NCBI RefSeq assembly: GCF_000308835.1
Contig: NZ_BAGN01000202.1
Location: 79,406-143,405 of the forward strand
Reading direction: 5' to 3'
Source of the DNA: Nocardia vinacea NBRC 16497
GTDB taxonomy: Bacteria > Actinomycetota > Actinomycetes > Mycobacteriales > Mycobacteriaceae
DNA: 64,000 bases
Shown here: positions 25,206 to 32,562 of the stretch, in pieces
How the letters are laid out: every line of letters starts with the position of its first letter
Position numbering within the stretch: the stretch's first letter is position 1
Program-made: the position numbers and the translations under genes
The notes under the pieces: generated by a model
What the model was told of the DNA's origin: nothing
Databases searched by the model: none
What the model saw: the letters and a program-made list of their open reading frames with translations, nothing else

Positions 25206-26002
25206 ACAACCTCCATCGCGAACTCGCGCCGATCACCGCCGAGGCATGGACAGCCATCGAGCAAGAGGCGACGCGCACCTTCAAGCGTCATATCGCCGGT
25301 CGTCGGGTGGTCGACCTGTCCGGGCCGCACGGCACCGACTACTCCGCGGTCGGCCTCGGCCGCACCACCGTCATCACCGCACCGGATGAGGGGGTGCAGG
25401 CCCGGCAGCGGGTGGTCGCGCCGCTGGTCGAGTTGCGGGTGCCGTTCACGTTGTCGCGCGAGGAGCTCGACGATGTCGAGCGCGGTGCGCAGGACACCGA
25501 TCTGGATGCGGTGAAAGAGGCCGCGCGCAAGATCGCGTTCGCCGAGGACCGGGCGATCTTCGAGGGTTATCAGGCCGCGAATATCACCGGTATTCGGGCG
25601 AGTTCGTCCAATTCGCCGATCACCCTGCCCAGCGATCCGCGACTGGTGCCGGAGGCCGTCGCCCAGGCGCTGAGCGCACTGCGTTTGGCGGGCGTCGACG
25701 GTCCGTATTCGGTGCTGTTGAGCGCTGACCTGTACACGGCGGTCAGCGAGACCTCCGATCACGGCCACCCGATCCGCACCCATATCGAACGCCTCATCCC
25801 GGAGGGCGAGATCATCTGGGCCCCGGCCATCGACGGTGCGTTCGTGCTGACCACGCGCGGCGGCGATTTCGATCTGCAGCTCGGCCAGGACCTGTCGATC
25901 GGCTACCAGACCCATGACGCGCAATCGGTGCAGCTCTACTTCCAGCAGAGTCTGCAATTCCTCGTCTACACCGGCGAGGCGGCCGTCGCGCTGGCATCCT
26001 GA
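25202..26002 (+). CDS. Encapsulin shell protein (family 1)
   Basis: A 266-residue HK97-fold shell protein. It begins MNNLHRELAPITAEAWTAIE, the conserved N-terminal helix of family 1 encapsulins, and has RRVVDLSGPHGTDYSAVGLG, LRVPFTLSREELDDVERGA and DFDLQLGQDLSIGYQ. It self-assembles into a nanocompartment that encloses the DyP peroxidase encoded just upstream, whose stop codon overlaps this start. The overlap suggests coupled translation of cargo and shell. Confidence 0.96.
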   Translation: MNNLHRELAPITAEAWTAIEQEATRTFKRHIAGRRVVDLSGPHGTDYSAVGLGRTTVITAPDEGVQARQRVVAPLVELRVPFTLSREELDDVERGAQDTDLDAVKEAARKIAFAEDRAIFEGYQAANITGIRASSSNSPITLPSDPRLVPEAVAQALSALRLAGVDGPYSVLLSADLYTAVSETSDHGHPIRTHIERLIPEGEIIWAPAIDGAFVLTTRGGDFDLQLGQDLSIGYQTHDAQSVQLYFQQSLQFLVYTGEAAVALAS

Positions 26003-26077
26003 CATTGACCCGCCCGCATCGGGAAGCCAGCAGTGAACCGACCGACTAGGTTGAGGTGCGGTATGCAGGAGGTCGAG

Positions 26078-26608
26078 ATGACGATGGTGCGCGCGGGTGT
26101 GGTTCCGACCGGGCGGGCAATGCTGTACGGGATGCTCGGGATCGCGGTTACCGTGCTGGTCTGCGGTGCGATCGTCACCGGATTCGGAGTCAACCGGATC
26201 TTCACCGGTCTGCTGGCCGGTGCGGTCGCCGGAATCGCGCTGCTGGTCGCACTGTTCGGGCGCGATGTCGTCGTGCTCACCGAAGGGGCGATCTACCAGC
26301 GCACGCCGTGGCGGGAATCCAGTATCGACTGGGAGCGCGTGGTGGCCGGACGGTTCGCACTCGACGAGCGGGCCCGCTGGTCGCTGGCGCTGGATCTGGT
26401 CGGCGGTGACGAGCGGCACGGTGAACTCGTACTGCTGTCCATCCCGCCGGTGCGGCGGCCCGTCGCCGGGGCGTACGACATGCGCAAACGCGAGCAGGTC
26501 AACGAGATTCGGGCCATGTTGCGGCGCAAGCGGGTACCGGTCACGGTGCTGCCGGAGATCGCCGGTGCGCTGCAACAACATTGGCAGATCGCGCCGCCCA
26601 CCCGCTGA
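26078..26608 (+). CDS. PH-like domain membrane protein
   Basis: A 176-residue protein with two hydrophobic segments near the N-terminus (about residues 15-38 and 43-60) followed by a soluble domain with VVLTEGAIYQRTPWRESSIDWERVV, resembling bacterial PH-like domains. ATG 26078 has a strong AGGAGG at 26067-26072; a GTG at 26033 and ATG at 26063 are in frame but lack such a site. The function is unknown. It follows encapsulin by 75 bases on the same strand, but co-transcription is uncertain. Confidence 0.75.
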   Translation: MTMVRAGVVPTGRAMLYGMLGIAVTVLVCGAIVTGFGVNRIFTGLLAGAVAGIALLVALFGRDVVVLTEGAIYQRTPWRESSIDWERVVAGRFALDERARWSLALDLVGGDERHGELVLLSIPPVRRPVAGAYDMRKREQVNEIRAMLRRKRVPVTVLPEIAGALQQHWQIAPPTR

Positions 26609-26666
26609 CAGCTGGGGCCCGCAGTGATCGAGACAGGGCGCACCCAGGTCGTATACCTTGGCAGAT

Positions 26667-28244
26667 GTGTCGATGATGAAGGGCGCCAACGTTGCGGTGC
26701 CGATATCTTCGGTCCGCGTCGAGCTGGGGTGGCAGTCAGGTCCAGGGGTTCCGGATGCGGATGCCTCCGCACTGTTACTCGTCTCCGGGAAGGTGCGGTC
26801 GGATAACGACTTCGTCTTCTACAACCAGCCGAATCATCCGTCCGGCGCGGTGCGACACGAAGGTAAGCGCCCGGGACCGACAGTCATCGACACGTTGTCG
26901 GTGAATCTGGCGCAGGTCGAATCGCAGATCGACACGATTGTGATCGCGGCATCCGCGGATGGTGGCACATTCGGGCAGTTCCAAGGGCTTTATGTGCGGG
27001 TGCTCGATGCGGTGAGCGGGGCGGAGGCCGCGCGGTTCGACAGTACGGGGGCGAGTACCGAGACGGCGTTCGTACTCGGGGAGTTGTATCGACGGCAAGG
27101 GGCGTGGAAGTTCCGGGCGGTTGGACAAGGGTATGCGACCGGGTTGGCCGGGCTGGCTACCGATTTCGGGATTTCGGTTGATGATCCGGGGGCTGGGCAG
27201 ACGCCGGCGGCTCAGCCGCATGCGCAACCGGCTTATCCGCCGCCTCCGACGCAGCCGTACACGCCACAGCAGCAGTACACGCCGCCGCCCGCGCAGCCGC
27301 CTACGCCGCAGCAGCACACGCCGCCCGCGGCACAGCAGTTCGGGGCACCGCCCGCGCCGCAGCAGTTCACGCCGCCCATTGCGCCGCAGCAGTTCGGGGC
27401 ACCTGCGCAGTATCCGCCCGTAGCACCGCCCGGGTATCCGCCGAATCCGGCGCAGCCGTATCCGGCGAGCCCGACGGCGCAGCACCCTTATCCACCGAAC
27501 CAATCGCCGCAGCCCTATGCACCGCCGAATCAACCGCCGCAGCCTTATGCACCGCCGACCGCGGCCAACCAATTCGCCCCGCCTGCTGCCGCTTCCGGCG
27601 CGCCGGTCAACCTCAGCAAGGTTTCGCTGACGAAGGAAGCGCCGACGGTCTCGCTGACCAAGCACGGTGCGACCTCGGGCACCATGCGGGTCAACCTGAA
27701 TTGGGTCACCGCGCAGACCGGCGGCGGTGGTCTGTTCGGCCGCAAGCGCGCCAACGCCCTCGACCTCGATCTCTGCTGCTTCTTCGAACTGGCCGACGGC
27801 CGGATCGGATCCGTTCGTGCCCTGGACCGTGCGTTCGGCGCGCTGGATCGCCCGCCGTTCATCCGGCTCGACCAGGACGACCGGACCGGCAGCAGCACGA
27901 CCGGTGAGAATCTCGATATCAATCTCGACTACACCGCGCAGTTCCGCCGGATTCTGGTCTTCGCCTCGATCTACGACGGTGCGAACAACTTCCAGGGCGT
28001 GCAGTCCACCGCCACGCTGTATCCGCTGAACTCGCCGCCGATCGAAATGATCATCAGCGGCTGCCAGGACAATTCGCGCGATGTGATCCTCGCGCATATC
28101 GAGAATGTCAACGGCGAGTTGATCGTTCGTCGCGACGGCACATTCGTCCGGCCGCCCTCGGGGCATCCCGGTGGCGGAGTCCGCGAAATCGCGCGCATGT
28201 ACAACTGGGGCTTCGAGTTCAAAGCCACACGCGGCAAAGGTTAG
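26667..28244 (+). CDS. Two-domain TerD family protein with Pro/Gln linker
   Basis: A roughly 525-residue protein. Residues 1-165 are a TerD domain (MMKGANVAVPISSVRVELGW, FYNQPNHPSGAVRHEG, VIAASADGGTFGQF), the calcium-binding fold linked to tellurite and stress resistance. Residues about 170-315 are a low-complexity linker of Pro, Gln, Tyr and Ala with PYAPP-type repeats. Residues about 320-525 are a second, more divergent TerD-like domain (LNWVTAQTGG, LDLDLCCFFELADGRIG, NLDYTAQFRRILVFASIYDG). TTG 26658, GTG 26667 and ATG 26673 are all possible starts. Confidence 0.9.
   Translation: MSMMKGANVAVPISSVRVELGWQSGPGVPDADASALLLVSGKVRSDNDFVFYNQPNHPSGAVRHEGKRPGPTVIDTLSVNLAQVESQIDTIVIAASADGGTFGQFQGLYVRVLDAVSGAEAARFDSTGASTETAFVLGELYRRQGAWKFRAVGQGYATGLAGLATDFGISVDDPGAGQTPAAQPHAQPAYPPPPTQPYTPQQQYTPPPAQPPTPQQHTPPAAQQFGAPPAPQQFTPPIAPQQFGAPAQYPPVAPPGYPPNPAQPYPASPTAQHPYPPNQSPQPYAPPNQPPQPYAPPTAANQFAPPAAASGAPVNLSKVSLTKEAPTVSLTKHGATSGTMRVNLNWVTAQTGGGGLFGRKRANALDLDLCCFFELADGRIGSVRALDRAFGALDRPPFIRLDQDDRTGSSTTGENLDINLDYTAQFRRILVFASIYDGANNFQGVQSTATLYPLNSPPIEMIISGCQDNSRDVILAHIENVNGELIVRRDGTFVRPPSGHPGGGVREIARMYNWGFEFKATRGKG
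27210..27590 (+). repeat. Pro/Gln/Tyr-rich coding repeats in TerD linker
   Basis: Imperfect short repeats encode runs such as PQQFGAP, PPQPYAPPNQ and PPQPYAPPT. This is a flexible linker within the TerD protein and may vary in length between strains. Confidence 0.7.
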
Positions 28245-28429
28245 CGTCGCCATCCAACGTCTTGGGTGTTCGAGCTGATGTGTTGTTCATCAGCGTTTGT
28301 CGGTCTTTTTGTGGTCATTGGCGATGGTGGGCGGGGATGCGGTCCACCGGATGTTGTCGGTGCCAGGCCGTAGTCGGGTTGGCGGCACGCCAGTGTTTCT
28401 CTAATGCCGGTGCGGTCTGCGGGGCTTGC

Positions 28430-28579
28430 AGACGGATCCACCGTGGGCTGGTCCTCGGTGACCGCACCTGGGAATGTCCCGGCAGCAGGGTGGTCCACGA
28501 TCGTGACCACAACGCCGCCAGGAACCTGCTGACCGCGATGCTGACCAATCTGGCAGCTGACGTCGACGGAAAGTCCTGA
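28430..28579 (+). pseudogene. TnpB/IS605 OrfB C-terminal relic
   Basis: The frame ending at 28579 reads DRTWECPGSRVVHDRDHNAARNLL, the C-terminal block of TnpB-type proteins (W-x-C-P-x-C-G, HDRDxNAAxN). The second zinc-ribbon cysteine is replaced (WECPGS), the upstream sequence does not form the rest of the protein, and no transposase start exists. It is a decayed fragment of an IS200/IS605-like element between the TerD gene and a TetR gene. Confidence 0.75.
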
Positions 28580-28591
28580 CGCGCAGGCGGT

Positions 28592-29245
28592 TCAGGCCAA
28601 ACGCTGCAGGAGTCCGGTGGCATCGGCGCGGAGGCCGTCCAGATCGCCGCGCCAGCCGAGCATGCGCATGATCGCGTCGGGAATGGCGCGTTCGGCGTGG
28701 GCGGGTGCGCCGCCCTCGTCCGAGCGGATGTTGATCACCGTCTCCACGAGCCGGAACGGCAGGGCCTCGGCCCCTGGCACGCCTGCCTCGGCAGCGACCG
28801 CCGCCGCCAAAGTTTCGTAGTGCCTGCGCAATTCGTCGCGGCGTAATCGAAAGGCGGCGAAGCGTTCGGTGCGCAATTCCGGAAGTAGGTAGAGCGCACC
28901 GAGATTCCAATGCGACGCGCACAGCTGGCGCACGTCGAACCAGGCCAGCGCGTACAACCGGGTGTGCACAGGCTCCGGCACCTCGTGTAGGCGTTCGGCG
29001 AGATCCAAGGGGCCGGCGATGGTTTCGGCGAGCAGTGCGTCGAGGATGTCGTCCTTGGACGCGAAGTGGTGGTAGAGCGAGGCCTGCCGGATACCGACCG
29101 CATCCGCGACCGCACGCGTCGAGGTATTGGCATAGCCATTGGTGGTGAACAGTTCTCCGGCGGCGTCGAGGATCTCGGCGCGTGGCGTCCGACCACGCCG
29201 GGGGCGCTGGTCGAGACGGGGACGGCCGGGACCGAGATTTGCCAC
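28592..29245 (-). CDS. TetR family transcriptional regulator
   Basis: A 217-residue regulator with the helix-turn-helix TSTRAVADAVGIRQASLYHHFASKDDIL at about residues 41-68. It is divergent from the APC permease and carboxylase-type locus, with a perfect palindrome between, and is the natural candidate to control that locus. The inducer may be a nitrogen compound, which is inference from context only. Confidence 0.93.
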   Translation of the reverse strand: MANLGPGRPRLDQRPRRGRTPRAEILDAAGELFTTNGYANTSTRAVADAVGIRQASLYHHFASKDDILDALLAETIAGPLDLAERLHEVPEPVHTRLYALAWFDVRQLCASHWNLGALYLLPELRTERFAAFRLRRDELRRHYETLAAAVAAEAGVPGAEALPFRLVETVINIRSDEGGAPAHAERAIPDAIMRMLGWRGDLDGLRADATGLLQRLA

Positions 29246-29293
29246 GCCGTCATTCTGACACCGCGTCCGATACGGCCGACCGCCGCCATAGCG

Positions 29294-29309
29294 ATCAGAC
29301 CGGTCTGAT
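29294..29309. promoter_or_regulatory. Perfect 16-bp palindrome, likely TetR operator
   Basis: ATCAGACCGGTCTGAT is an exact palindrome located 49 bases upstream of the TetR start and 169 bases before the permease gene. Length and symmetry fit a TetR dimer site. No guanidine or other riboswitch was recognised in the rest of the 232-base gap. Confidence 0.7.
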
Positions 29310-29477
29310 GTTTCCAGCTCGATTGCCCAGGTGTGAGGTTTCTGTCACTCGATAGAAATCCAGGCAACGCAGAAGTTACCGGCGTTCCCGGAAGCGATAC
29401 ACGAGGGACACCGAAAGCGCGATCACGAACGCAAAACTGTCATGCGATAGGTATTGGCCGCTCGCGAAGGAAACCCC

Positions 29478-31013
29478 ATGGCCACCAGAGTCGATTCCCC
29501 CGCCCCCGTCCTCCCACCGCCCGCCAACCAGGACAATGCCGACCTGGCCGGCTTCGGCTATCAGCCGGTGCTACACCGGAAACTCGGCCGCTATGCCTCA
29601 TTCGCGGCCGGATTCTCCTTCGTCTCGATCCTCACCACGATCTTCCAGTTCTTCGGCTTCGGCTATTCGTTCGGCGGGGCCGCATTCTTCTGGACCTGGC
29701 CGATCGTGTTCGTCGGACAGTTCCTGGTCGCGCTGAACTTCGCCGAACTGGCCGCGCGCTACCCGATTTCGGGCTGTATCTACCAGTGGTCGCGACGGCT
29801 CGGCGGCGAGGTCGTCGGCTGGTTCGCCGGATGGATGATGGTCATTGCACAGATCGTCACGGCCGCCGCTGCGGCAATCGCGCTACAGGTGGTGCTGCCA
29901 TCGATCTGGGGCGGATTCCAGATCGTCGGCGACGACACCGCGCTCACCTCGACCTCCGGCGCCACAAATGCGGTGCTGCTCGGCAGCATCCTGCTGGTGT
30001 TCACCACGGTGATCAATGTGATCGGCATTGATCTGATGGCGCGGATCAATTCAATCGGTGTCACCGTGGAGATCATCGGCGTGCTGGCGATCATCGCGCT
30101 GTTCTTCACCCACACCGAGCGTGGTCCGGGCGTGGTGCTGCAAACCGATCAGGCCGCACCCGGGCCGTATTGGGCGGCATTCCTCGTCTCCGGTCTGATG
30201 GCCGCGTATGTGATGGTCGGATTCGACTCCGCCGGAGAGCTTTCCGAGGAAACCAAGAATCCGCGCCGGGTCGCGCCACGCACGATTCTGACCGCGCTGT
30301 CGGTCTCCGCGCTCGGCGGTGGACTGCTGCTGCTCGGTGCGTTGATGGCGGCGCCGAGTCTGGATGATGGTTCGTTGGGCACCGAGGGCCTCGCCTATGT
30401 GCTCACCTCGAAGCTGGACAGCCCGGCCGGCAAGGTACTACTCGGATGCGTCGCGGTGGCGATTACGGTGTGCACCTTGGCAATTCAGACCGCGGGGTCA
30501 CGGCTGATGTTCTCGATGGCGCGAGACGGCAAGTTGCCCTTCGCCCGTCGCCTGGCCGTGGTGCATCCACGCTTCGGCACACCGGTGCTGCCCGCGGTGA
30601 TCATCGGTGTGCTCGGTATCGGTCTGCTGGTGCTCAATCTCGGCAATGCGGCGATCTTCGCCACCCTGGCCAGTGTCTGCATCGTGACGCTCTATCTGGC
30701 GTATCTGCTGGTCACAGTGCCGCTGCTGATACGGCGGATCAGGGGTTGGGACAGTGGCGCTGTCGGGCTGTTCAGCCTGGGGCGCTTCGGCATTCCGATC
30801 AACGCACTCGCCGTCGTCTGGGGCGTCGCGATGGCGGTGAATCTGGCCTGGCCGCGTGCCGAGGTCTACACGCCGAATGGCGGTGGCTGGTGGATGCTCT
30901 GGGCCGCACCGCTTTTCGTGGTGATCGTGGTCGCTGTCGGAGTTGTCGTGCATCGCATCGTCAATGCCGGTCCGAGTACCGAAAGTCTCGAACCCGCTGC
31001 CCAGCCGGCCTGA
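29478..31013 (+). CDS. APC family amino acid/amine permease
   Basis: A 511-residue membrane transporter with about 12 hydrophobic segments. Blocks ELAARYPISGCIYQW and FDSAGELSEETKNPRRVAPRTIL are typical of the amino acid-polyamine-organocation superfamily, subgroup of choline/GABA-like permeases. ATG 29478 has a GAAGGA site upstream. In many bacteria a permease of this kind leads clusters for urea or guanidine carboxylation, as here, so a small nitrogen compound is the likely substrate. It does not overlap the next gene; a strong hairpin lies between them. Confidence 0.9.
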   Translation: MATRVDSPAPVLPPPANQDNADLAGFGYQPVLHRKLGRYASFAAGFSFVSILTTIFQFFGFGYSFGGAAFFWTWPIVFVGQFLVALNFAELAARYPISGCIYQWSRRLGGEVVGWFAGWMMVIAQIVTAAAAAIALQVVLPSIWGGFQIVGDDTALTSTSGATNAVLLGSILLVFTTVINVIGIDLMARINSIGVTVEIIGVLAIIALFFTHTERGPGVVLQTDQAAPGPYWAAFLVSGLMAAYVMVGFDSAGELSEETKNPRRVAPRTILTALSVSALGGGLLLLGALMAAPSLDDGSLGTEGLAYVLTSKLDSPAGKVLLGCVAVAITVCTLAIQTAGSRLMFSMARDGKLPFARRLAVVHPRFGTPVLPAVIIGVLGIGLLVLNLGNAAIFATLASVCIVTLYLAYLLVTVPLLIRRIRGWDSGAVGLFSLGRFGIPINALAVVWGVAMAVNLAWPRAEVYTPNGGGWWMLWAAPLFVVIVVAVGVVVHRIVNAGPSTESLEPAAQPA

Positions 31014-31019
31014 CCGGGT

Positions 31020-31052
31020 GCGCGGTGGCGGCCTCGACGACCGCCACCGCGC
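31020..31052. terminator. Strong GC hairpin after permease gene
   Basis: GCGCGGTGGCGG (31020-31031) and CCGCCACCGCGC (31041-31052) form a perfect 12-bp stem with a nine-base loop, seven bases after the permease stop. No T-run follows, so it may be an attenuating or transcript-stabilising hairpin rather than a full terminator. Confidence 0.6.
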
Positions 31053-31192
31053 GGCATCCGACCGAGTGGCACATACGGACTCGCCCGAACAGCAGCTGAT
31101 CGCGCCGAACCGGTCCCCGAAACGTGTCGAGCACTCGCGGAGCACTTTTCGCGGCACAAGAGTTGCACGAACGCACCCGCATCGAAAGGACA

Positions 31193-31945
31193 ATGATGAC
31201 CAGCACAGCCTCCACTACCGGAGCGCGCGCGCATGCGAGGTCGCAAGCGGCCGCAGCAACCATCTCGGGGCCGCAATTACCGGACGATGTCGCTGCATCG
31301 AAAATCACTTACGCCCAACGTATTCCGGCCGGTGGATATGCGAGTGTCGTACTCGGTCGCGGAACCAGGCTGCGCTTGCGGGACCTCGCCGGTGCCGCAT
31401 GCGCGCACGTGTTGTTGCTGCGGGCCGACGCACTGTGGGAGCGGCTCAATGTCGCCGATACCGTGAAGGTGCCGTGGCAGGCGTATCTAGGTACCGGACA
31501 TCCTCTGCTCTCGGATCAGGGGCGGGTGCTGGCCACCGTTGTCGCCGACACCTCCGGTCGGCACGACACCCTGTGCGGCCCGACGCCCGAAGGCCGTGCG
31601 CTGCTGCGGCTCGCGGGCGCAAAGCAGGGGCTGCAACCACGGGATATCGGGCCGACCGTGTCGTTCTTCCGCGGCGTCCGCGTCGAATCCGATGGTGCGC
31701 TGACCGGCACCGGCAGCGCGGGCGCGGGTTCCTCGGTCGACCTGCTCATCCATCTGCCGGTGGTGCTGCTCGTAACCGACACCGCACACCCGCTCGATGA
31801 CCGGCCCGCGACGGATCTCGACATCGTTGCCTGGTCGGCGCCGGAAGAGCTTGCCGTGCAGCATAATTCCGATCCGGAGTATCTGCGGGCCGTGGAAAAC
31901 ACCGAACAGGCCTGGACGGCCGCGACTCTGGAGGTAGGGGCATGA
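31193..31945 (+). CDS. Urea carboxylase-associated family protein, first subunit
   Basis: A 250-residue member of the pair usually found with urea carboxylase and now associated with carboxyguanidine deimination in some bacteria (CgdAB-type). The core reads YAQRIPAGGYASVVLGRGTRLRLRDLAG, SGRHDTLCGPTPEGRALLRLAGAKQGL and DIGPTVSFFRGVRVESDG; conserved His and Cys residues (RHDTLC) are present. ATG 31193 or 31196 follow a GAAAGGA site. Its stop overlaps the next start (ATGA), so the two subunits are made together. Confidence 0.85.
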   Translation: MMTSTASTTGARAHARSQAAAATISGPQLPDDVAASKITYAQRIPAGGYASVVLGRGTRLRLRDLAGAACAHVLLLRADALWERLNVADTVKVPWQAYLGTGHPLLSDQGRVLATVVADTSGRHDTLCGPTPEGRALLRLAGAKQGLQPRDIGPTVSFFRGVRVESDGALTGTGSAGAGSSVDLLIHLPVVLLVTDTAHPLDDRPATDLDIVAWSAPEELAVQHNSDPEYLRAVENTEQAWTAATLEVGA

Positions 31946-32562
31946 TCTCGGCACCGACCCGCATCATTGTGCTCGACGAAACCGTGCCGGCGTGCGCGCC
32001 ATGGTCGACCGTGGTCCGCGCGGGCGACCAGCTCGAAATCATCGACCTGCACGGCAATCAGGCGGTGGACTGCCTGTTGTACTCGGCCGCCGACCACACC
32101 GACCGCTACAGCGCGCAAGCCACCATTACCGCACAGCGCAATATCTTCCTCGGCACGGGAAGTGTGCTGCGCACCGATGCGGGCACCGCGCTCATGACCG
32201 TGCTCGCCGACGAGGTCGGCAACCACGACACCATCGCGGGCGCCTGCTCCCAGGAGTCGAATACGCTGCGCTACGGCCATCACACCCGCCACCAGCACGC
32301 CTGTGTGGAGAACTTCCTCACCGAGGCGCTGAAATGGGGCCTGGGCAAACGTGATCTGGTGTCGAATATCAACTGGTTCATGAATGTCCCGGTCGAGGCC
32401 GACGGCACCCTCGGCATTGTCGACGGATTGTCGGCTCCGGGAAAGAAGGTCACGCTGCGCGCCGAGATCGACACGTTGGTGCTGGTGTCGAATTGCCCGC
32501 AGATCAATAACCCCTGCAACGGCTTCGATCCCACTCCCGTGCGCATGGTGGTGACCCGATGA
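31942..32562 (+). CDS. Urea carboxylase-associated family protein, second subunit
   Basis: A 206-residue partner of the preceding protein. Key segments are VRAGDQLEIIDLHGNQAVDCLLYSA, EVGNHDTIAGACSQESNTLRYGHHTRHQHACVENF (clustered His and Cys residues, likely catalytic or metal-binding) and INWFMNVPVEADG. Together the two are candidates for a carboxyguanidine deiminase that converts the product of guanidine carboxylation to allophanate. It overlaps both neighbours by four bases, an uninterrupted coupled operon. Confidence 0.87.
   Translation: MISAPTRIIVLDETVPACAPWSTVVRAGDQLEIIDLHGNQAVDCLLYSAADHTDRYSAQATITAQRNIFLGTGSVLRTDAGTALMTVLADEVGNHDTIAGACSQESNTLRYGHHTRHQHACVENFLTEALKWGLGKRDLVSNINWFMNVPVEADGTLGIVDGLSAPGKKVTLRAEIDTLVLVSNCPQINNPCNGFDPTPVRMVVTR

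Noticed and set aside
26775..28253. Minus-strand open frame opposite the TerD gene rich in RRIRRR runs
   Set aside because: It is the complement of the proline-rich linker and has no plausible start or function.
29246..29477. Guanidine (ykkC-type) riboswitch ahead of the permease
   Set aside because: The context suggested one, but none of the conserved loops or the guanidine-I/II/III sequence blocks was seen; a TetR palindrome accounts for the control.
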